DNA from: Carnobacterium_A sp036639135
Lineage (GTDB): Bacteria; Bacillota; Bacilli; Lactobacillales; Carnobacteriaceae
NCBI GenBank assembly: GCA_036639135.1
Contig: JAVWJE010000027.1
Coordinates: forward strand, 1-21,681
Direction: 5' to 3'
Length of the DNA stretch: 21,681 nt
Each line of letters begins with the position of its first letter. Positions within the stretch are counted from its first letter, which is position 1. The position numbers were made by a program, and so were the translations under genes. Under the pieces are notes generated by a model, which worked only from the letters and a program-made list of their open reading frames with translations, did no database searches and had not been told where the DNA came from. Below are positions 8,264-14,945 of the stretch, piece by piece.

Positions 8264-9544
8264 TTATTCTTTACTGTATTTTTGTTCAATAGACTCAGTG
8301 ATCATTTTAACTGCATCATCTGCTGATTCTTTTGGTGTTTTATTACCAGAAGCTGCATCAAACATTAAGTTTTCTGCGCCTGCCCATACTTCAGCCATTT
8401 CTGGAATATTTGGCATAGGTTGAGCTTCTTTGTATTGTGCGATAACTGCGGATGTTAATTCGTCATCTTTACCTGTTGCATAGTCACGTGATTCTTGATT
8501 TGCTGGGATTTCATTTGTAGCATCATAAAATTTATTTTGATTTTCTGTTGTTGTAACATAGTCTAACCATTCTTGTGAGACATCTTTATGTTTTGAGTAA
8601 TTGCTGATAACCCAACCTTTTCCTCCACCAAATGCTTGATATTCCTCGCCATTGTTTAAAGTAGGAATAGTTGCTACACCGTAATTAACACCAGCTTCTT
8701 GTAACGCTTGTGCTTGCCAAGGTCCACCAATAAATGCTGCAACTTTACCAGCTAAGAATTGATCTGTAATGAAAGCATCAGAACTTGTAATATCTAACAT
8801 TCCTTGAGGCCATACATTTTGGAACCAATCTGTAGCATAAGTAATCCCTTCAACTGCTCCTTTGTTATTTAAACCAACATCAGATGCATCTGTTCCTTCT
8901 TCACCAAAGACATAACCGCCATAACCTGCAACTAATCCATAAGAGAAGTAGAAGTCAGTCCATTTTGCTAAGAATCCAGTATTTTTACCAGCTTCTCCTG
9001 CAAATTCGTATTTTTTGTCTTTAGATAATGCTTCAACTTCTTTAAATGTTTCGGGAGCTTTTTCAATTAGATCTTTATTGTAGTATAAGACCAATGTTTC
9101 AATAACAGCGGGTTCACCGAAAATTTTACCATCAACGGTAACTTGCGCTTTATCCGTATCATCGTATTGCGCTTCATTTCCTAATTTCACTTCAGCTAAA
9201 TGTCCTTGTTGTCCTAATGGTCCAATTCGGTCATACGCAGACATCATAATATCTGGCGCATTTCCAGCTGGTCCGTCTAAGGGTAGAGCTTCTAATTGTT
9301 CAAACATATCTCTTTCGGTAATCTTTATTTTTACATCGTGTTCTTTTTCAAAATCTGCTTTAATATCATTTACAAAATCAACATAACCTGCATCAACAGC
9401 GATGTTTAATTCTCCATCTGTTTTGCCACTCTTTGAGTCAGAAGTAGCGGTATCTGATCCACTTCCTCCACCACACGCAGCCAATAACAACGCACTTGCA
9501 GAAACCAACCCTACAGCATACTTCTTCCAATTACTTTTCTTCAA
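8264..9544 (-). CDS. malE: Maltose/maltodextrin-binding lipoprotein, first copy
   Basis: A 426-residue extracellular solute-binding protein (family 1) anchored as a lipoprotein. A lysine-rich N-terminus and hydrophobic stretch end in the lipobox LLAAC with lipidation at C24, followed by a Gly/Ser/Thr-rich linker. The mature part shows the maltodextrin-binding pattern, including GGPWQAQAL, YGVATIPTL and a C-terminal PNIPEMAEVWAG segment. The start is TTG, 8 bases after GAGGAGG, with no better ATG. It is the first gene of the operon malE1-malC-malD-malA-mapA-pgmB-dexB. Its upstream region is partly lost in an assembly gap. A close paralogue (malE2) lies just upstream. Confidence 0.92.
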   Translation of the reverse strand: MKKSNWKKYAVGLVSASALLLAACGGGSGSDTATSDSKSGKTDGELNIAVDAGYVDFVNDIKADFEKEHDVKIKITERDMFEQLEALPLDGPAGNAPDIMMSAYDRIGPLGQQGHLAEVKLGNEAQYDDTDKAQVTVDGKIFGEPAVIETLVLYYNKDLIEKAPETFKEVEALSKDKKYEFAGEAGKNTGFLAKWTDFYFSYGLVAGYGGYVFGEEGTDASDVGLNNKGAVEGITYATDWFQNVWPQGMLDITSSDAFITDQFLAGKVAAFIGGPWQAQALQEAGVNYGVATIPTLNNGEEYQAFGGGKGWVISNYSKHKDVSQEWLDYVTTTENQNKFYDATNEIPANQESRDYATGKDDELTSAVIAQYKEAQPMPNIPEMAEVWAGAENLMFDAASGNKTPKESADDAVKMITESIEQKYSKE

Positions 9545-9585
9545 TTTAATATCCTCCTCTTATGTTCTGCTTTTTTATTTCTTTT

Positions 9586-9624
9586 NNNNNNNNNNNNNNN
9601 NNNNNNNNNNNNNNNNNNNNNNNN
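9586..9624. other. Assembly gap (39 N)
   Basis: A run of 39 undetermined bases lies 41 bp upstream of the malE1 start. It removes part of the malE1 promoter/leader. The true length may differ from 39. Confidence 1.
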
Positions 9625-9629
9625 CTCGT

Positions 9630-9643
9630 TGTTACCGGTAACA
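9630..9643. promoter_or_regulatory. cre/MalR-type operator upstream of malE1
   Basis: TGTTACCGGTAACA is a perfect 14-bp palindrome with a central CG, the symmetry expected for LacI-family regulators. It fits the core CcpA pattern TGNNANCGNNNNCA. It lies about 86 bp (including the gap) before malE1. Whether CcpA, the local MalR-like protein, or both bind it cannot be told from sequence. Confidence 0.65.
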
Positions 9644-9700
9644 GGATAACTTGTGCTTGTTTAACAGCAGAATAAAGCCCAGTTAACATTGATTTTTAAC

Positions 9701-9737
9701 AATAAAGCGAATTCTAGAGAATCCGCTTTATTTTTTT
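9701..9737. terminator. Hairpin terminator after malE2
   Basis: Arms AATAAAGCG/CGCTTTATT (9 bp) and ATTCT/AGAAT (5 bp), separated by one A-C mismatch, form a stem over 9701-9732. It lies about 50 bp past the malE2 stop. The T-run (9731-9737) is on the plus strand, while the minus-strand flank is only weakly U-rich. It may still end malE2 transcripts, but its best polarity is the reverse. Confidence 0.55.
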
Positions 9738-9787
9738 AGCTATACCAGTTTGATTGTTTTTATCTATTTTTAGCAATCACTTATCTA

Positions 9788-11062
9788 TTATTCGTTTCCT
9801 TCATACTTTTGTTTGATATTATCTCTGATTAATTTAACGGCATCGTCAGCTGCTTCTTTTGCAGTTTTGTTCCCTGATGCTGCATCAAAAATCATTGATT
9901 CCGTTCCAGTCCATACTTCTTCCATTTCGGGAATATTTGGCATAGGCACTGAAGAATTATATTGTTCAATTACAGCTTTTGTTAATTCGTCATCTCCATC
10001 ACTAATAGTTGATCTAGTCTCTTGATTTGCTGGGATTTCTGCAGTCATGTCATACATTTTTTTTGTGTTTTCAGTATTATTAACAAAATCAAGCCATTTT
10101 TGTGCCAGCTTTTTATTTTTTGAATAGGTACTGATTGTCCAACCTGTTCCTCCAGCAAAAGGCTTATAATTTTCACCATTTGGTAAGGTCGGAATAGTAG
10201 CTACACCATAATTCAACCCTGCTTCTTTATAACTTGCAGCTCCCCACGGGCCATTTATAACAGCAGCCGTTTTTTCGCTAGTAAATTGATCATTCATGAA
10301 ATTTTCCGCACTTGTTGCATCAAGAGCACCTTTTGGCCAAACATCTTGATACCATTTTGATGCATACTCAATAGCCTTAATCGCTTCAGGTGTATTTAAA
10401 CCAATATCTGTTGTGTCTTTTCCATTATCTCCAAAAACATATCCACCATACCCAGTGATTAACCCCATATAATGATAAGGAGCAACCCAATTAGCTAAAA
10501 ATGCGGTATTTTTTCCTTTTTCATTTTCAAAATCAAATCGATCGTCTTTAGCTAAGTTCTCTAAATCGCTAAATGTCTTAGGAGCCGTTTCAATCAAATC
10601 TTTGTTGTAAAACATGACCAACGTTTCAATAACGAAAGGAGCTCCATAAACTTTCCCAGCTGAAAGAACTTGATTTTCATCCATTTTGTCGTAACGTTTA
10701 TCATCTGGTAAAGTTACTTCAGCTAAGTGTCCTTGCTGTCCTAAAATACCAATCCTATCATAAGGAGCAATTAAGACATCTGTTCCAATTCCTGCTGGAC
10801 CATCGAGTGGCAAAGCTTCTATAGAATCAAACATATTTTTCTCTGTTATTTCAACAACTACATCATTTTCTTTTTCAAAATCAGCTACTATTGCATTAAC
10901 ATAATCTGTATAACGTTCATCTACATCTACTTTTAAAACCGTTGCCACATCTTCATTTTCAGAATCTTTTGTGCCCGAAGTGTCATTAGTACATGCCGTT
11001 AGAAATAAAGCAGTTAGCGAAACGAAACCTATCATTGTTCTTTTCCAATGTATTCTCTTCAT
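9788..11062 (-). CDS. malE: Maltose/maltodextrin-binding lipoprotein, second copy
   Basis: A 424-residue family 1 solute-binding lipoprotein, a paralogue of the product of the neighbouring malE1. The two share more than half their residues by eye, for example EALPLDGPAG, YDRIG.LGQQGHLAEV and FDAASGNKT. The lipobox is FLTAC with lipidation at C24, followed by an acidic/Thr-rich linker. The ATG at 11062 has AGGAGGAG upstream; a longer frame starting 16 codons earlier would include that site and is rejected. It is a single-gene unit with its own promoter and operator, between two hairpins. It probably feeds the same MalC/MalD permease, perhaps with another oligosaccharide preference; that is inference. 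Confidence 0.9.
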   Translation of the reverse strand: MKRIHWKRTMIGFVSLTALFLTACTNDTSGTKDSENEDVATVLKVDVDERYTDYVNAIVADFEKENDVVVEITEKNMFDSIEALPLDGPAGIGTDVLIAPYDRIGILGQQGHLAEVTLPDDKRYDKMDENQVLSAGKVYGAPFVIETLVMFYNKDLIETAPKTFSDLENLAKDDRFDFENEKGKNTAFLANWVAPYHYMGLITGYGGYVFGDNGKDTTDIGLNTPEAIKAIEYASKWYQDVWPKGALDATSAENFMNDQFTSEKTAAVINGPWGAASYKEAGLNYGVATIPTLPNGENYKPFAGGTGWTISTYSKNKKLAQKWLDFVNNTENTKKMYDMTAEIPANQETRSTISDGDDELTKAVIEQYNSSVPMPNIPEMEEVWTGTESMIFDAASGNKTAKEAADDAVKLIRDNIKQKYEGNE

Positions 11063-11109
11063 TTTAAAACTCCTCCTATTAATAATAATATAACGATCAC
11101 TCTGAATCA

Positions 11110-11138
11110 ATTATCGTAGATTTAAGTTTTTTATGCAA
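11110..11138 (-). promoter_or_regulatory. Promoter of malE2
   Basis: On the minus strand TTGCAT (11133-11138) is followed after 17 bases by GATAAT (11110-11115), about 48 bp upstream of the malE2 ATG. The -35 is embedded in an operator-like palindrome. Confidence 0.6.
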
Positions 11139-11147
11139 AGGTTTACA
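11134..11147. promoter_or_regulatory. cre/MalR-type operator overlapping the malE2 -35 box
   Basis: The minus strand reads TGTAAACCTTTGCA. The half-sites TGTAAA and TTTGCA form a near-perfect palindrome (one mismatched pair) about a CC centre. It resembles CcpA cre and MalR operators but has CC in place of the central CG. Overlap with the -35 box would suit repression. Confidence 0.5.
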
Positions 11148-11171
11148 TTCAGAACAACTAATTAATTCAAC

Positions 11172-11207
11172 AAAAAAACAGAGTAGAAAATTTTACCTAC
11201 TCTGTTT
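11172..11207 (-). terminator. Terminator of the neopullulanase gene
   Basis: Perfect 11-bp arms AAACAGAGTAG (11176-11186) and CTACTCTGTTT (11197-11207) enclose a 10-base loop. On the minus strand the stem runs straight into seven U residues (11178-11172). It lies 37 bp past the stop of the gene ending at 11245 and insulates malE2. Confidence 0.85.
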
Positions 11208-11244
11208 AGCTATTAAGTTACAACTGGTAACGTACTTATTTACT

Positions 11245-13032
11245 TTAATTCTTTTCTTTAAACACAACAAACCCATTTTTCTTAACCTTTATTAATTCGT
11301 CTTTGTTTGTTGTTAGATGGGCTAAGACAGTATTTGATTGAGTATCTTTCGTTAGCTCTAGATCTTCTTCACCTTGATTAAAATAAGCAACAAGTGTGTC
11401 TTCACCGTAAGAACGTTTGAATCCAATAATATCTTCTTCATCTCTAATATCAAACCAATCCAATTTCCCGAAACTTAAGATTTCTTGATATGTTTTCCTA
11501 AATACTATTAAGTCTTTTGTAAAGTCTAGCATTGCTAGATCTTGATCTTTTTCATTCCAAACCATACACTTACGACAGTCAGGATCATCTAATCCATCCA
11601 TTCCAACTTCTGTACCATAATAAATGCAAGGTGAACCATGTTGCATAAACGTAAATGCAAGACTAGACTTCACGATATCTTTATTTCCAGCACTAATTGT
11701 TAAGATACGAGCTGTATCGTGTGAGTCCAGTGAATTAAACATGACTTCATTTGCTTGTTGACGATACAACATCAATTGTTCATTCAATCCTGAAACCATT
11801 TTACTAGCGAGGATTTTTTTCTTCATAAAGTAATCTTCTATTGTACCAGTAAACGCATAGTTCATAACTGCATGGAACTCATCGCCTTGTAACCAACTTT
11901 GAGATGAATGCCAAATTTCTCCTAAAATATAAAAATCTTTTTTTAATTCTGTTGTGACTTGATGAAATCTTTTCCAAAAATGATGATCTACTTCGTTAGC
12001 AACGTCTAATCGCCAAGCATCAATATCGAATTCACGTATCCAATAAGCCGCTACTTCTAATAAGTAGTCTTGAACTGCAGGATTGACAGTATTTAATTTA
12101 GGCATATGTCCAGTAAAAGCAAACGTATCATAGGGGACTTGACCAACATCTTCTAGTTCTTCAGTCGTTAAACTTTCGTCTAGTTTTACTGGAAATTCAT
12201 GGATATGAAACCAGTCAGCATATTTAGAATTTTTTTCATTTTCAACAACATCTGCCCATTGATAAGACAACATCCCTAAATGATTAAATACGGCATCTAA
12301 CATAATACGTATGCCTCTTTTATGAGCTTCATCAACTAATTTTTTAAACGTTTCTTTGTCACCAAAATCTGGATCAATTTCAAAGTAATCCGTTGTGTCG
12401 TACTTATGATTCGACGTTGCTTTAAAAATAGGACAAAAGTAAATACCGTTTATTCCTAAATCAACTAAATAGTCTAGATTATCAATGACTCCTTGTAAAT
12501 CTCCACCATAAAAATCATCACGGGTTGGGTGTTTTTTGCTACCCCAAGGCAATGTACCTTCTGGATCATTCTTCGTATCGCCATTAGCAAATCGTTCTGG
12601 AAAAATTTGATACCAAATTGTTTTCTTTACCCAATCTGGAGCTTTAAACCGATCAATTTCTTGAAAATAAGGCATTCTAAAAAATGAGTTAGCATCCGAC
12701 AAGTATGTTTCATCAAAAGGGAAAATACCTCTATCGCCATATAAAACTTCCGTTCCATCGTTTCCAATAACATGAAAAGCATACGATAAGCGTCTAAACT
12801 CTGCTCCTGTTTTAATAAACCAATAGTCATGAACGTCCGTACTCAAGATTAGTTCTAACGAAACGTTGTCCAAATACCATTTTTTCTCTCCATGTAAATA
12901 AGGATCTCCACTGATAATATTTACTTTAGAGACATCCCCTTTTTTTGTACGGATTCGGATATGCATTTCATCCTTTGTATAAAGGTATGCATATTCGCTT
13001 TCTGGTCTGTGGAAAATTGCTGATGTTTCCAT
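11245..13032 (-). CDS. Neopullulanase / cyclomaltodextrinase / maltogenic amylase (GH13_20)
   Basis: A 595-residue GH13 enzyme without a signal peptide, so presumably intracellular. It should hydrolyse alpha-1,4 bonds of cyclodextrins, linear maltodextrins and pullulan fragments, giving mainly maltose. The N-terminal ~125 residues form the beta-rich CBM34-type domain typical of GH13_20, which often mediates dimerisation. The catalytic barrel begins at about 137 (TIWYQIFPERFANGD). It shows region I DAVFNH (246-251), nucleophile D343 in WRLDVANE, acid/base E372 in LGEIWH, and D439 in SLDSHD. A small beta domain closes the C-terminus. The ribosome-binding site (AGGAATAGGATAA) is modest. It lies 50 bp after a GH13_31 gene and ends in a strong terminator, so the two probably form one unit. 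Distinguishing the three named activities needs biochemistry. Confidence 0.88.
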   Translation of the reverse strand: METSAIFHRPESEYAYLYTKDEMHIRIRTKKGDVSKVNIISGDPYLHGEKKWYLDNVSLELILSTDVHDYWFIKTGAEFRRLSYAFHVIGNDGTEVLYGDRGIFPFDETYLSDANSFFRMPYFQEIDRFKAPDWVKKTIWYQIFPERFANGDTKNDPEGTLPWGSKKHPTRDDFYGGDLQGVIDNLDYLVDLGINGIYFCPIFKATSNHKYDTTDYFEIDPDFGDKETFKKLVDEAHKRGIRIMLDAVFNHLGMLSYQWADVVENEKNSKYADWFHIHEFPVKLDESLTTEELEDVGQVPYDTFAFTGHMPKLNTVNPAVQDYLLEVAAYWIREFDIDAWRLDVANEVDHHFWKRFHQVTTELKKDFYILGEIWHSSQSWLQGDEFHAVMNYAFTGTIEDYFMKKKILASKMVSGLNEQLMLYRQQANEVMFNSLDSHDTARILTISAGNKDIVKSSLAFTFMQHGSPCIYYGTEVGMDGLDDPDCRKCMVWNEKDQDLAMLDFTKDLIVFRKTYQEILSFGKLDWFDIRDEEDIIGFKRSYGEDTLVAYFNQGEEDLELTKDTQSNTVLAHLTTNKDELIKVKKNGFVVFKEKN

Positions 13033-13081
13033 TTATCCTATTCCTCATTTCTATTCGTTTTTTTAGATTGTATTGTTTATT

Positions 13082-14806
13082 TCAAATAATGTTTATTCGC
13101 TTTTCTTCTGTCATTTTCTTTTCAACTTCTAAGACGAGTACAATTGATCCATAAGCTTCTAATCTAATTTGTTGATGCTCTAAAGAATTATCGCCATTAG
13201 ATAACAATACTGTGACCGTTTCGTTTGAAAAACGGGTATCACTATAAATGAAAGCTTGATCTGTTAAATTACAGCAAACTAAAGCAATTTGATCTCCAAG
13301 CTTGCGTTCATAACAATACAAATAATCCGTTGTTTCAATTAATTTGAAACTTCCTTTAGTAAATAATGGCGTCTTCTTATAGGTTAACAATCTTCGATAA
13401 TAGTTCAAGATACTAGATTTTTTTTCTTCTTGATCAGCCACATGATAATCAGGTTCTACATTGACTCCACTCCATGGCATAGTAGAAGAAAATCCTGCAA
13501 ATTCTGAACTATCCCATTGCATCACTCCACGACTAGCATCTTTACTGGTCGCATTTAATTCTTGAAGAATGAAATCCGATCGATAGCCTAAATCAACTGC
13601 TTTATTATAAAAAAGGTTAGCTTCCGGTGCAAAGAAATTTTCAATAGCTTTTATCTCTAGATTTTTCATTCCAATTTCTTCACCGTTTAAAATAAAAGGA
13701 ATCCCTTTTTGTAAATACATCAAAGTAGCTAACATTTTGCTGCTATTTGCTCGGTAATTAACAACATCTCCAAAACGAGAAACAACCCGAGCCATATCAT
13801 GGTTGTTCCAATAAAGGGTTGGTCCACCGAAATCAGCTAAACGTCCTTGCCAATCAACCATTGTTTTTTTAAACTGTTTAATGTCTAAATTTCCCGATTG
13901 CATGGATAGTGGTAAACGAGTATCTTTTTGTGTTTCGTCTTCTGTGAAATAACGAAATGTAATGACCGCATCACAGCCTTCATTTGCTGGATTCGAATAA
14001 TCAACGGCTAAATCGATGGTAGCCGAAGCTGCTTCACCCACTAAAAAGATATCTGGATAGTGCTTACGTAAAGCTTGAGCGAATGTTTTCATATAATCAT
14101 TTACTTTGGGTAAATTGGCGTAGTAGTGTTCAGCTAAAACCAACTCTCCATCAATGGTAGTAGGAACATCTGGATAACCATCTTCTTTATCCAGATGAAT
14201 GAACGCATCTAAACGGAATCCATCAACTCCTTTTTCCATCCAAAAAGAAGCTATTTCTAGCATAGCAGACTGAACATTTGGGTTACCCCAATTTAAATCC
14301 GGCATTTCTTTAGCAAATAAATGGAAATAGTATTCCTCACCTAAAGGTTCTTTCTCCCAAACAGATCCTCCAAAAAAAGAGGCCCAATTATTTGGCAACT
14401 GTCCATCTGCTTTCCCTTTAGCCCAAAGATAATAATCTCGGTAAGGATTATCGGGGTCTTTTAAAGCTTCTTGAAACCAAGGATGCTGGTCTGATGTATG
14501 ATTTAAAACAAAATCAAATATCACTTTTATACCCCGATCATGTGCTTGTTTGATTAGTTCTTGTGTATCTTCCATCGAACCAAAAAGAGGATCAATTTCA
14601 TAATAATTAGACACATCATACCCATTATCAACCTGTGGTGAAGCAAAAATTGGATTTAACCAAATGACTGTAACTCCCAAAGATTGGACATAATCAAGGC
14701 GACTAATAACTCCTTTTAAGTCTCCCACTCCATCGCTGTTGCTATCTTGAAAACTCCTAGGGTAGATTTGATAAACAACTGCTTCTTGCCACCATTTTGT
14801 TGTCAT
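13082..14806 (-). CDS. Alpha-glucosidase (GH13_31), probable alpha-1,4 preference
   Basis: A 574-residue intracellular GH13_31 hydrolase with metal loop DSNSDGVGD, nucleophile D200 in GFRLDAF, acid/base E258 in VGEAAS and stabiliser D337 in WNNHD. The residue after the nucleophile is Ala201. In characterised GH13_31 enzymes Ala or Thr here goes with alpha-1,4 (maltase-like) activity and Val with alpha-1,6, so maltose or maltodextrin hydrolysis is the best guess. AAAGGAGGT precedes adjacent GTG and ATG codons; the ATG is used here, and the GTG at 14809 would add one residue. It is a tandem paralogue of the next gene upstream and differs more from dexB. It has its own promoter and a cre/LacI-type operator, and is followed 50 bp later by the neopullulanase gene. 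Oligo-1,6-glucosidase is the common automatic label. Confidence 0.85.
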   Translation of the reverse strand: MTTKWWQEAVVYQIYPRSFQDSNSDGVGDLKGVISRLDYVQSLGVTVIWLNPIFASPQVDNGYDVSNYYEIDPLFGSMEDTQELIKQAHDRGIKVIFDFVLNHTSDQHPWFQEALKDPDNPYRDYYLWAKGKADGQLPNNWASFFGGSVWEKEPLGEEYYFHLFAKEMPDLNWGNPNVQSAMLEIASFWMEKGVDGFRLDAFIHLDKEDGYPDVPTTIDGELVLAEHYYANLPKVNDYMKTFAQALRKHYPDIFLVGEAASATIDLAVDYSNPANEGCDAVITFRYFTEDETQKDTRLPLSMQSGNLDIKQFKKTMVDWQGRLADFGGPTLYWNNHDMARVVSRFGDVVNYRANSSKMLATLMYLQKGIPFILNGEEIGMKNLEIKAIENFFAPEANLFYNKAVDLGYRSDFILQELNATSKDASRGVMQWDSSEFAGFSSTMPWSGVNVEPDYHVADQEEKKSSILNYYRRLLTYKKTPLFTKGSFKLIETTDYLYCYERKLGDQIALVCCNLTDQAFIYSDTRFSNETVTVLLSNGDNSLEHQQIRLEAYGSIVLVLEVEKKMTEEKRINII

Positions 14807-14848
14807 CACATACTGGACCTCCTTTATTTGTTTAATAGACTTAATTTA

Positions 14849-14877
14849 AGGATACTCAAACAATGAAGCACTTACAA
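14849..14877 (-). promoter_or_regulatory. Candidate promoter of the second GH13_31-neopullulanase unit
   Basis: On the minus strand TTGTAA (14872-14877) is followed after 17 bases by TATCCT (14849-14854); each box matches 4 of 6 consensus bases. It lies about 42 bp before the gene and 13 bp downstream of the operator palindrome. A moderate prediction. Confidence 0.4.
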
Positions 14878-14889
14878 TCTCATTTAGGA

Positions 14890-14903
14890 TGTTAACGGTA
14901 ACA
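14890..14903. promoter_or_regulatory. cre (CcpA) or MalR operator upstream of a GH13_31 gene
   Basis: TGTTAACGGTAACA on the plus strand, with flanking A on each side, fits every position of the Bacillus cre consensus WTGNNARCGNWWWCAW. It differs from the malE1 operator at a single base. It lies between the terminator of the upstream glucosidase gene and the promoter of the downstream one. A LacI-type MalR could use the same site. Confidence 0.7.
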
Positions 14904-14945
14904 AAAAAATGAGAGCGAACGACCCTTTTAGGATTTTTACTCATT
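14902..14945 (-). terminator. Probable terminator of the upstream GH13_31 gene
   Basis: Arms AATGAG (14908-14913) and CTCATT (14940-14945) pair, with a small inner hairpin (minus-strand ATCC/GGGT) in the long loop. On the minus strand a run of seven U follows (14909-14903). The distal arm abuts the TAG stop codon of the gene ending at 14946. The stem is imperfect, so strength is uncertain. Confidence 0.6.

Noticed and set aside
9402..9641. Plus-strand open frame across malE1 and the N gap
   Set aside because: It is antisense to malE1, runs through undetermined bases and has no family features.
11217..11231. GTTAC-N5-GTAAC palindrome just after the neopullulanase gene
   Set aside because: The spacing differs from the other operators, there is no central CG, and it lies upstream of a terminator rather than at a promoter; probably chance.
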